Shown here piece by piece: positions 35,608 through 47,059 of a stretch of 64,000 bases of DNA. Under the pieces are notes generated by a model that was given only the letters and a program-made list of their open reading frames with translations, was not told where the DNA came from and searched no databases. How positions within the stretch are numbered: position 1 is the first letter of the stretch; the number at the start of each line of letters is the position of its first letter. The DNA is taken from the NCBI GenBank assembly GCA_963082975.1, contig OY720349.1, positions 45,861,962-45,925,961 of the forward strand, in the 5' to 3' direction. This DNA comes from Labia minor. Lineage: Eukaryota; Arthropoda; Insecta; Dermaptera; Spongiphoridae. Position numbers and translations under genes: made by a program.

Positions 35608-37057
35608 GACCTTTGTTTATTTAATAAAAGGCGGAAGAATTCAAATATCAAAATCATAGAAAAATTCTCCCGCCAGGACCTATGCAGTTTCAAATCGAGA
35701 TGTCATTGGTAGCGGTTCGGTTCGGTTCGGTTCAGATTTTTTCAAACGAAGCCACCCGCACTTCTTAAAATCACTTTCAATGATTCAAAAGATTTGCTTA
35801 GCATGTGTGGGAAAAAGATAAAAAATCAACACACACACACACATTTATATGGAACGAATTTTTCCGATTGATACCGAAAGTGCACGAGAAAATTATCATC
35901 TTTCTCTTTCTAACATGATAATTTTTTAATTTGTTTAATATACTTATATATTATTATTCTAAATTATTAATATAATATATTTCAAAATTATCATTAAATA
36001 TACGTATTTTATGTTATTATACTCAACCTGAACTCATTTTATAGTCACTAATTGATCTTATAATTATCTATTTAATTTATATTTGTTTGATTATTTGTAT
36101 TAAATTGTAAACTAATTCAATTTTTTTTTTAATTTAATATAAGATTTTGATATATAATGCAAAAACATTTTTTCAGAAAGGATCAAAAAGTATAAAATAA
36201 AATTCAAGGTAATCAGAAAAAAACCTTAACAGGACGAGCTTCTTTATTAACATCTCCACCTTCTTGAAAGAGCTTCTAGTAATACTTAGGTTTATTTTTC
36301 CCCAGAGAAGACTCACCGCCTAGATACCTTTTAGACCAGTAATACCCTTCAAAGGAGTAAATGTATTTTTATAAGAAAGAACCTAGTTTTAAAACATAAT
36401 TTGTAATATAAAAATTACGGGTAGCGGGTAGCCACTCTTCTACAATCCCGGTAGAAGAGAGGTCTACTTCAGGGATGCGCCCCTGCCCACGTGAGCCTTG
36501 ATTCTCTTCCACTTCTCAATAGGAAGAAATCATGTCCCACTCCTCTTCCTATCAATAAACCTATTATTATACCCTTATCCTAACCTATCTCAAAGGCTGG
36601 TTTGCCAGCGAGTAATTAGTGACCCGAGAGACCTGATGAGCTGGGGTGGACAGGACTTCTTAGCTGAAGGAAAAGCAACATGTCTAGGAGAGAAAACCTC
36701 GAAATCAATCCATATGGCATTGGATACGGCTTATGAGAATGAGAAAATCAAAATGGATGCCACAAAACTATTTTAAAACTATTTTGGAATATTGATTAAA
36801 TGAGCGAATTTGGCATTATTATATTTTTTTATGATTTCACGAGAGAGATGAGCAAAATACTTTTAAACAAGAATTCTATAAAAATATTTTTTTCTGAGAA
36901 ATTATAATACTCATAGTTATTTTCTGAAGCAGGGTTATTCAGGATTTCGTGCCAAAAATTGTATTTACAAAATATGAAAGATATAGTCAATACGCTTAGA
37001 TACGCATTTAGTAAGGTAACGATTTTTAAAAAATAACCGTAAATCTAAAACTAAGTC
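35608..37057. other. Mixed stretch with unidentified ORF and simple repeats
   Basis: Contains a (GGTTC)n run at 35713-35732 and an (AC)n run near 35829. At 36435-36459 there is a 9-bp-stem hairpin (CTCTTCTAC...GTAGAAGAG). The region 36420-36780 is less AT-rich than its flanks. A frame at 36498-36776 (92 codons, in which I recognise no domain; part reads VISDPRDLMSWGGQDFLAEG) ends TAA. It is more likely repeat-derived than a gene, but this is not settled. Confidence 0.35.
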
Positions 37058-37170
37058 TTTTTACTATCTCGCCAGAGATAGTATTGCGATCACGAAAATT
37101 TTCGATGTTGAGATTTTGATGTTTTTATACGTTTTGAAGGTTCCTGAATCATTTTCACTTTTGAGAAAAA

Positions 37171-37216
<46 letters not shown>

Positions 37217-37667
37217 GACAAGATTACGCAAAAACGGTTTGAGCTAGAATGATGAAATTTGGTACATGGACATTATTCAAAATTCATAGTTTTCTATCAA
37301 CTTTTGAGAAATGTAGCTCAACCGGAAGAGGGTCATTACCTACAACGTTTTGATTTTTTTTCTTCTAAAGTGACCGTAAAAATAAAAATATGTTTGATAA
37401 TTTTTCACATGATTATAATTGTATAAAACTGCTATATATAGAATTTCAGCTTGATTGAATTGCTGAAAGTACCAGAATTAATTTTTTAATACTGCAAATC
37501 TCACGCGCCAACACGTGCCATGGTGCCATCAATAAAAAGCCAAACATACGCTGGTTTAATATTTATTATTTATAATTTATAATTAATTAAATTTAATTTA
37601 AATATAATATATTATGTTATTTAATCCAATTCAAATTGCGAGATAGTCGAGTGGAGACACTCCAGCT
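37058..37667 (+). mobile_element. Helentron-like non-autonomous repeat, family A copy 3
   Basis: Full-length copy with ACTATCTCGCCAGAGATAGT at its start, the longest (TG)n in the family (about 37171-37208), and the same 3' palindrome ending CACTCCAGCT. The body is nearly identical to copy 2. A few bases before the (TG)n tract are deleted. Confidence 0.62.
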
Positions 37668-37896
37668 TATTTAAATTTTGTTTTTATTTTGGAATGTTCT
37701 GAAATGACCTCTCTTGTTTCAATTTCATTCTTAAGTTTTGCAACACGCTGTATATATTAGTATATAACTTTATTTTTCTAGAAGATAACGCTTAATAAGA
37801 TATTAATAAAACTTACCATTTTTATTTAAATGATTTATAATAATTTATAAAATGTATTATATTTTTGAAAAAGACGATACTTACAACAATTTAAGT

Positions 37897-38004
37897 CAGG
37901 GGTGTCAAACTCATAGGTACACTTGGGCCAGAAAAACATTTACTTTTTTTTTTAGAGACGGGCCGCAAAAATAGATGTCACGGGCCGCGAGTTTGACACC
38001 CCTG
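37897..38004. mobile_element. 108-bp hAT-like MITE with perfect target duplication
   Basis: The ends are CAGGGGTGTCAAACTCA and its exact reverse complement TGAGTTTGACACCCCTG, apart from one inner position. The flanking 8-mers at 37889-37896 and 38005-38012 are identical (ATTTAAGT). The CAGGGGT-type ends and 8-bp duplication are typical of hAT elements. The interior has GGGCCGC and GGGCCAG patches and no coding capacity. The perfect duplication suggests a fairly recent insertion. Confidence 0.85.
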
Positions 38005-38625
38005 ATTTAAGTGATGCACTGATTTCAAATTAACGTCAAGGAATTTATAAAGTTACTAATAAATTCTGAAATCGTACACTTTCGAGTTGGGTTTAAATCG
38101 AAAAATATTCATTAAGCCACTTGGTGATTAAATAATTAAAAATTTGGAATATTCAAAATTAGGCATATATTGCACATACATAGGGAACATAATAAAGTTT
38201 TAAAAGCTGGGCCAGTAAAAACATTGAAAGACACTGTGCTAGTTTGTCTTTATTTAGTAATAAATTTGAGCTTAAAATCAATCATGAACTGAGACTGGAC
38301 CATCAACAACAGAGAAAATATCTTGAAGTTTGTGAATATATTCTGGGTCACTTCATCTACCTAGAGTGGATGCTCTGTAGCAGGGCAAGTTAACATGCAG
38401 AATTCAAATGGGGATGCGGGGAAAATAATAATAATAATAATAAATCTGAAAACAACAAACATTTCCTTAATAATTTTAATTATTATATAATTTTATCTTA
38501 TATTAATAATATATTATTTAAATTATAGTACATAATTATTATATTTTAATTTAAAAATTTAAAGCCTTTGAAATAATTTATAAATATATATTTATTTAAA
38601 AAAATAATATTTAAATATGTACATA

Positions 38626-40311
38626 TTAATAATTTCTGACAAGCTCAAATATCATTTCGGTGTGCAGTGAATGAGGAAACATATCTATCGGAATAATTTT
38701 GTTTAAATTAAATCCTCCATCATTTAAAATTTTTATATTTTTAAGAACATTTGGATGATCGGCCATACAAGATATGTAAATAATCTTTGAAATTTGTTGA
38801 TATTGAATTATTTCTTTAATAGCGCATATGTCTGTAAAAAAATAAAAAAAAAATTAAAGTAAAGTTTATGAATAGAGAGGAATTTATTTTCATGGAACCA
38901 AGTTATAAGATAACCTTCAAAGGCAAAAATATTTTAGAAAATAATCAATAATAAATAGTGTAGTATTATAATATTATTATATAATAAGAATTAACATATT
39001 TTTTATAAGGTTACTATAATAAAATAATATTGGGAGTAGATACAAATATACCTAATTATAATTATATTACATTTTATTAATAACAAAACCCATCCAGAAA
39101 ATATGAAAATGTATACATATATATAGCCCTTAATATATAACCTTTAACTCAAATAAGGGATAGTATTAATCAGATAAATATATAAATATAATAAAGAACT
39201 CACCTAATCCACTTCTTCCTGGATTTATAAATGCAATAATATCAGTAGCCAAATTTAAGTTCTTCATTATTTTTGTAAATTTCTAAAAAATGGATTTTAT
39301 CAAATTTTATATTATATTTATTTTTAAATTTTAAAATTAATTTTTAATAAATAAATTTCTCAAACTATATATTCGATTATGAACAGTATTTTTTAACGAA
39401 AATCAACTAAATTTCTTAATAAAAATAAAATACCTTTTCAATTCTTCCTTTTAAAAATTCGACATTTAAAATATTATTAATTTTTGCGTTATAACGAGAA
39501 TCGATAATATTCGATGGAATAAAGTCGACGCCAATACATCCTCTTCCATATGAACTTGAAATTAAACTAAAAATACCTAGTAAAGAATATTAAGTAAATT
39601 TATTTATTAAGTAAAAATATTTAGTAAATTATAGATAAAATTATATAAATTAATAATTTTAATCAGAATCACCCATAAAAAAGATAAGAAAAAGAAGTTA
39701 AAATTGATTTTAAATATAATAGATTTCACAAAGTCATAATTTTATTTTATTAATAAATTGAAAAAAAAATTATTTTTAAACTTACCTGCACCACAACACA
39801 GATCTAAGACAGTAGAATATGGTTTAATTTTTGCTAGATTTAAGCATTTTTCATAAAGAGTTCGAGCAGCATAAGAATTTATTTGGAAAAAAGTGTCAGG
39901 AGAAATTCGTAATTGAAGATCAAAAATTTCTTCTGTAAGATAAGGTTCTCCAAATAATAACATTAAAGGTGAATCTTGATTAATAGAACGAGTATGACGA
40001 CTAAAAAAATTGAATATCTTAAAATATATACTTTTTATAAATAAAAGGTACATACAAAAAAAATCTACCAAATTTGAAAATAAAGTATATCAGGTGAAAA
40101 TGATTTTCCTTCACCTGAAATATAATAATTCTTTATATTTTCAATTTCTTCTTGAATTTTGTTCTCGTTAAGATCTTGTGGATGAAATCGAATCATAGCC
40201 ATGGTTTGTCCTTTCTCATTGCTCCTCACAACTAAAGTCCGCCAATGTCCTTCTTGAAAATCGTGACATGCTTTTAAAGGAGAATTATTAATATAATTTT
40301 CGAACCCCTAA

Positions 40312-40346
<35 letters not shown>

Positions 40347-41356
40347 TAAGTATTTATAATATAAAATAACTTACTTGAGCAATAGCTATATGACTTTCTT
40401 TCAAGTTGATTAAATTTTTAGGTCTTATACAAATTGCATCATTATTTTCAACAGTTCCATAGAAAAAACCAACAGTTTTTGGATTCCCATCAATTCCCGT
40501 TCTGATATTAAATTCATCTTTATTTCGATATTTATTTATAATGGGCTAAAATTAATGGAGTTATTATGTTGAAATTGGAATTGTTGAAGGTATTGTTTTA
40601 TTCATATTATTTCTTTTAGAGAATTAATTAAACTTTTTAATTTATTCATAACTTGATTATAGCACTGATCTTTATACGATGTTGAAATTTGTAAAAGTAT
40701 AATTAATTAATTTTAGTTAACAGTATCGGTTAATATAAACTATACTATTTTAGAAAAGATTTTAGAAATCAATAATAATAATAATAATAATAATAATTTA
40801 ACTAATCATAGGTATGGACAAAGTAAAATAGTTACAATTAACGATTAAAAAGTGTGGAGTTTGAGATTTTTTTCGAAATGATTCATTTTTGTTAAAAATT
40901 GTATGATCAATTTTTCAGAATATAAAATTTTCTAAAAGGATGAAAAGTTCTGATAAAGCGTAGAAAATTTCTAATCAATATAAATAAAATAATCTAGATA
41001 TAATTATATAGTATTACCGAAGGTACTATTTTATTCAAAATAATATTATTTCTTTTAGGAATTAAACTTTTTAATTTATTCACAACTTGGTTACACCACT
41101 GGTCTTTATATTGAAGTTGCTCTTCATAAGGTAGATGGGCCAAGGGATTTATAGTTTTTTGAAGTATTTCATATTGGTTATCTTCTGTAATATTTTCTTG
41201 TGGAATTAATCTATTTTCAACTAAAAATGACTAAATTTTTATATTTTAATTTACATTCTAATTATAAATCTAAATACTCACAAAATTTTTATTCAGAATT
41301 ATTCTGTTGGTTTTACATAGATGTTTCATTTTCATATGTAAATTTATAGTCGACAT
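38626..41356 (-). CDS. TRMT2B: tRNA (uracil-5-)-methyltransferase, TRMT2B-like (mitochondrial type)
   Basis: Eight minus-strand exons: 41282-41356, 41018-41230, 40375-40545, 40069-40307, 39786-40000, 39434-39576, 39204-39282 and 38626-38831. They give 446 residues. The enzyme uses S-adenosylmethionine to make 5-methyluridine in tRNA (position 54; in mammals the 2B enzyme also acts on mitochondrial 12S rRNA). The amino end MSTINLHMKMKHLCKTNRII is basic and has no acidic residue, so it could be a mitochondrial presequence. Family blocks are YRNKDEFNIRTGIDGNPKTV, LLFGEPYLTEE, LRISPDTFFQIN and the SAM-binding VLDLCCGAG (about 297-305). The likely nucleophile is Cys400 in YISC, and the likely base is Glu437 in HTEM. 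The usual DPPRAG motif is NPGRSG (Asn372), close to the vertebrate 2B version as I recall it. A (TA)n run sits in an intron at 40314-40342. Confidence 0.9.
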
Positions 41357-42715
41357 TCTAACAAAAGGGAATATTAGAAAAATTATATACAATATAATTA
41401 GAAATAAACTATAATTTTATTTTTGGGGTAGATGTTTAAGAGTTAAAAAAAGGTTAGTTTTTATGATCAGCAGGTTAAGTTGTTACTCAAATATATTTAC
41501 TATTATTCAGATACTCGTTACATATCAAAAAATAATAAGATGAGCCCTTTATTATAAATTATAAATAGTATATAAAATTATAATCGTAATATTGTTTTAA
41601 TTATATATATATATATAATTATAAAAAGATAATTAAAACTTTAATTAGATTTATTAGATGTTTTTCTTTCCATTTAACATTAGGCAAGTTATGTTATAAA
41701 ATGTAATATATTTAAAATACTAGTCTGTGATACTAAATCTTCTAAATAATTTTTCTTTTTATAAATAAACCCTCTCAAGATTAACCCTAGTCCACCCTAG
41801 TTTTATCGTTAGTTTTAAAATATTTAAATATTTTTATGCAAAATGTAATACACAAAATTAAAGAAATAATTTAGTATATATAATATAGAAAACTAAATAA
41901 ATAATTTTATTTAATAGTTTAATTTTAATATTTTAAAGAATCGAAAGAATTAAAAAAACTTAGGCGCGTTTTTTAAATATCATTGTTCAAATGTTGACAA
42001 GAGAACAACTAAAAATCTTGAAATTAATACCTACCTATAATTAAAATGCTTTGTAACCTACTCTTAAGGAGTCATTTATATGAATGAAATGAAATCCAAA
42101 GATTAAGATGAATGTAATAAATTTTACGAATATAGGGTCAATTGATGAAAATTATGGTAATTTATAGTATTTTTTAATATTATCCGATTTAATAGCTAAT
42201 TCAGTGTTTTCTAATAATATTGAGCCATCTATATATATTAAATTAAATCTAAATTTACTTGTAATATTTAAAAAGTTAGTTTTATATATGACACTATTTG
42301 TATTTTGATTTGAATTAAGAGCGAAGCTTTGTAATTATGCAATTCATATTTGAGTAAAAGACAATTTAATTTTGTATAAATTTTAAATAAGAATTTTATA
42401 AATATATATAATAAAAAGAAAAATTGATCTGTATATAAAATCATTTATATATAATCTTAATTTATTAAAAAAAAATCTTCCAAAATTAATTCCTTATATA
42501 ATAGTTGTTTTTCTTTTTTTGCTGATTAAATTTATAAAAACCACTATAATTCATTATTTACATAAGTATTAGATAATCTATTTTAAGAAATTTTTTATCT
42601 TTATCTTTTAAAAGATAAATGAGTGAGCTAGCAAAATTTCTAATTATAAAATTAAACATATATATATACTATTAATATATTTTAATATAATCAAGAATAA
42701 TAATATTGGAGAAGA
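41357..42715. other. AT-rich intergenic stretch
   Basis: Upstream of the TRMT2B-like start. A splice-acceptor-like TTTTGTTAG just before the ATG (minus strand) suggests an untranslated first exon somewhere here, but I cannot place it. Confidence 0.4.
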
Positions 42716-43250
42716 ATTTAATTCGTTGTTGCATTCGGGAAATGCCTGTTATCATGTAGTAAAGAGGTGTATCTCGTCAAAATTATTTATCAAGGGGAAT
42801 CAAAATTAAAATATATAAAACAATTGTTGCCGTTGTATTAAATGAGTGTGAGGCGTGGTCTTTGACCTTGAGAGACGAGAGTAGATTTAGAGTATTTGAA
42901 AATAGGATTCATATGATCTAAAGAAAGATGTCATCGGAGAATGGCGGAGACTGCATAATTAGGAATTGCATGACCCCTATGCATCCCCAGACATAGAGTA
43001 ATAAAATCAAGAAGGTTGCGATGAGTAGGACACGTGTCTAGAATCAGATAGAAAAGTCTGGCGAAATTTGTATTTATGGGGAGTCCGATTGGAAACTAAG
43101 GGACCACGTATGAAGAGACGTATCAGAATTGGAGAAAGTAGGAGTTGGATGGGTGTAGCTCAGGATAGGATCACTTGGAGAAATGTGGTTGCTGTCTGGT
43201 CAAGAACTTTCAAGTTACGTAGAGCCTCACAGAGATAGATAGATAGAAAT
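42716..43250 (+). mobile_element. Decayed LINE 3' fragment
   Basis: Successive broken frames match the same reverse-transcriptase region as the fragment at 6418 (HSGNACY.VVKR, AWSLTLRDESRFRVFEN, RVIKSRRLR-like). It ends CCTCACAGAGATAGATAGAT. Multiple frameshifts and stops mark it as a relic. Confidence 0.7.
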
Positions 43251-43401
43251 ATTTTATTATAAAAGTTATTTTTTTTAATAAAAAATAAACATTACATTAA
43301 TTTTATAAAAAATAATATTTTAGAATCCTTTTTTTAACAAAATTATAAAAATATTAATCCAATTAAAACAAATAATATATTAGAAATGCAAATGTATCAA
43401 T

Positions 43402-44149
43402 TTATAACTTATATAAGAAACATAGAGAGCTGGTCATCATATAAAAAGTAATAGCATATCCAACAAACCAAGCGATAGCTCTGGAAGGTTGTGGAGTAAC
43501 AACAACAGCATAAACTAATGTGTGAATTATTCTTGCAATAGTAAATACCCTAAATAAAAGGGTGGCGAGCCAAACGGATGGACCAGTAATCGTATAAATT
43601 AACCCAGCAATAAAAAAGGGTAAAATATTTTCCATATCATTAAGATGTGCTCTGAAAATACGAAAATAATTTATAATTAATAATTGAACTGATATTTAAT
43701 ATAAAAAATAGATAATTTAAATAAAAAATAATATATATTTCAAAAGTGTTAAAACAAATTATATGTCATTGGAGTCAGTGTCACTGACTTAAAGTATTTA
43801 ATATTGTAATTAAAACTAATTAGTTATAAAAAGTAAAAATTAGTGATAAAAAGTAGAAAAAATAATTTTTGTCAAAATTTAATTTACCTTCTCACTCGTT
43901 CTATATCAGGATCATCCATTTTTACTTTTCCTTTTAATCCTACTGCATCTTCTTGATTAGCAAATATCTTTAAAACACAGTTAGGAATTAGAATAAATAT
44001 CACAAATTTAATTTTATAAATAATTTTACCTTTTTTGACATTCTTTGCCTGGCAGTTAATGGTGACATAATTAACATTTTTATAACTAAAATAGATGAGT
44101 AAAACAAATAGGAAACAAATACAGGATTGGATAATGTTAACGATTCCAT
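43402..44149 (-). CDS. Mgstl: Microsomal glutathione S-transferase 1 (MAPEG family)
   Basis: Three minus-strand exons, 44030-44149, 43888-43967 and 43402-43651, encode 149 residues (human MGST1 has 155). It is a membrane enzyme of the endoplasmic reticulum and outer mitochondrial membrane that conjugates glutathione to lipophilic electrophiles and reduces lipid hydroperoxides. The family blocks are present: a first hydrophobic helix at about 9-30, then IFANQEDAVGLKGK, the MAPEG signature ERVRRAHLNDMENILPFF, FRVFTIARIIHTLVYAV with the conserved arginine, and PQPSRAIAWFVGYAI. Four membrane segments are evident. The exon junction inside the RRAHLN motif (phase 2) closes correctly. It lies head-to-tail behind the TRMT2B-like gene, separated by a LINE relic. 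Confidence 0.92.
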
Positions 44150-46440
44150 GTTTTTATTTTCAGGTTAAATCAAGTTTGATGGAACCTCGATGATAGGTGC
44201 GAGCTCTTAAATGAAAAATCTCGAGTAGTACACTAGATTTTAAATGTTTTTTATACTTATCATTTTTGAAACTTCTGTTCAAGGTCAAATAAATTACTTA
44301 CATAATATAACTCAGCATTTTTTTTATTTTCAAATTTGTTATTTTGGATTGCATTTAATTAATAATTTATAAATAAATAAGATCAAATAAATTATTAAAT
44401 AGTGATTAAAAAATGAAATAAATTAAAATAAATGATAATATATATATATAAAGATGCATAATATTTTGACTAAATTTAATATATATTATTAATAGATATA
44501 ATATTGCTAATATAGATATAATTCTTAAAAAAAAATGTAATCAATTCCTTTAGTTTTATTCAAATTACATAAAGTGCTTTGACCTCTTTTCTTAATAAAT
44601 AAATAATATATTAAAAAACTGATTAAATCTTAATTTAATTTTTAAAAAATATTTTCATTTGTATGTATATTGTCTTAAAATAAACAATTAAAAGTAAAAC
44701 GTAATATTATATTATAATATATAAACTTTTTAAGGCATTTGAATGAAATTTTATTCTATTTCTGATATTTTAATAATCTTAAATCCCAATCCTATAAAGG
44801 CTTAAAATAGTAGCAAATTATTTAATAATATAAAAATTATTACTTTGTATTCTCATAATATAATATAATATATATTAATACTATAAGATTATATCAATCT
44901 TTATATAATAAATTCATCGTTATGTAAAGAAATCTAATGGACTTAATTAGATATTATTTTAAAACTTGAATTTGACTATAGATTAATAAGCTTGTCCCAT
45001 TTTGTTTAAATTTTTAAAAATTAAATAAATTGAAAAATAAATAGAAAAAAATAATATTTGTGAAGATAAATAATTTCATATTATTTATTAAATGATATTT
45101 ATTTATAGTGAGCTAAGAACATATATAAATTTATTCATTGTCTTCTTTTTAATAAGTTATGAATTATTAGTTATCTAATTTTCATGAAAATATTACTATC
45201 ACTATTACTAGTAAAATCATATTAATTAATAATAAACAAATAAATTGATAATATAGGTATAAATATATATTTTTTTATCAAATTCTTTACCTTGTAAAGT
45301 CCGATTTTAAGTTTTATGAGAATTAAAGTTAAAGTGATAATAATATCACGATAGTTGTATAGTTTTTATTTTGCAATACTATCTCTGAAAATTGAAAAAA
45401 AAGCATTTATAATTTTTGTAAAATACCATAATATATATATATAGTTAATAAATAAGAAAACATGTAAAATTAATGTTAAATTTCATTATAGAAAAAAATT
45501 AAACAATTACTAATAATAATAAAATAACACAATAACAGTCCAGGAATATTATCTCCAAGAACTAGAGCGGCATGAAAATCAATAATTATGCATTCCTGTA
45601 ATCATTATTATTAAAATTAATCTAAAATCAATAATTTGTGTGTTTGTTAATTACTCTAAATATAAAACTGATAATTATTATTTTAATATAACATACATAA
45701 AGACGGTATTAAAATATTCAAAAATATAAAAAATCTATAAAATTGAATATAAAATAATTCCAAGGAAAAATAAAAATTGTATGATTCTATGAAATCATCT
45801 CTATATATAAGTTTAATATTTTTTTTTTTTTTATTTTATTTGAAACTCTAGAACCGAAGTTACTAAGGCCATTTGTGTAATTTTAATATATATACATTGA
45901 AATTGTGAAATTGTCATTTTATTTTGTATTTAAATTAATTATTTATATAAAGTTCTAGATACATAAATAAAATTTTAACATAATTTATTTTTTTAAAATG
46001 AAAGTTTGTTTCAAAAAAACTTAATCAAAATTAATAAAAATATAACAAAAATAGTCAAAAGAAAAAAATATTTTCCTATGAAATATTTAAAAATAATCAT
46101 ATTTGAAAAAAATTTGACAAATTGATGTTATGTTTCAATCATAACTTTTTACTATGTAAGATGTATTATTTTTTTAAAATTATTATTTTCAATCGTATTA
46201 ATAAATAAATAATATTATAGTTTAATCACAAATGATAAAATTAAACTAGTGTGGATCAATATATTGGAGTGTGTGTAAAGGAATCATTTAAACAACTTTT
46301 TTTGTAAAAATAATATGAGTCTTAATTATAATTAATTGAAATTATAATAAAATATAGGGTAAATTAACTATATAATTCATTATTTAACGAAATAACTCAG
46401 TGGTTTTAGAAATATAAGTGAAAAAGGAACAACAACGACA
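44150..46440. other. AT-rich intergenic stretch
   Basis: No exon or known repeat was recognised. Long A/T tracts throughout, up to the histone H4 promoter. Confidence 0.5.
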
Positions 46441-46490
46441 GGCTATATTTATAACCTCGGTAGAATAGCAAACATATTCTCTCGAATTCC

Positions 46491-46540
46491 TATTGGTCGA
46501 ATTCTTGGCTTCACTATGACGTCATCATGGGTATAAATAT
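46491..46540 (+). promoter_or_regulatory. Histone H4 promoter elements
   Basis: An inverted CCAAT (ATTGG) at 46492-46496, a perfect CRE/ATF site TGACGTCA at 46517-46524, and a TATA box TATAAATA at 46532-46539. The start site would be near 46560-46565, leaving about 50 bases of leader before the ATG. Compact promoters of this kind are usual for replication-dependent histone genes. Confidence 0.65.
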
Positions 46541-46542
46541 GA

Positions 46543-46926
<384 letters not shown>

Positions 46927-47037
46927 ATACTATTCCTTTTTTTCGAAAAAAATTATCTCAAAACTCCTAATTTTTCCTCTCTTATTTAGAAATTGACTAA
47001 TACAATAAACCTACAACTTTAATTTCCTTTTTAAAAC

Positions 47038-47053
47038 GGCCCTTTTCAGGGCC
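47038..47053 (+). terminator. Histone H4 mRNA 3' stem-loop
   Basis: GGCCCT-TTTC-AGGGCC followed by ACCCA. It has the 6-bp stem and 4-base loop bound by SLBP to direct non-polyadenylated 3' end formation. AAAAC precedes the stem. Confidence 0.93.
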
Positions 47054-47059
47054 ACCCAG

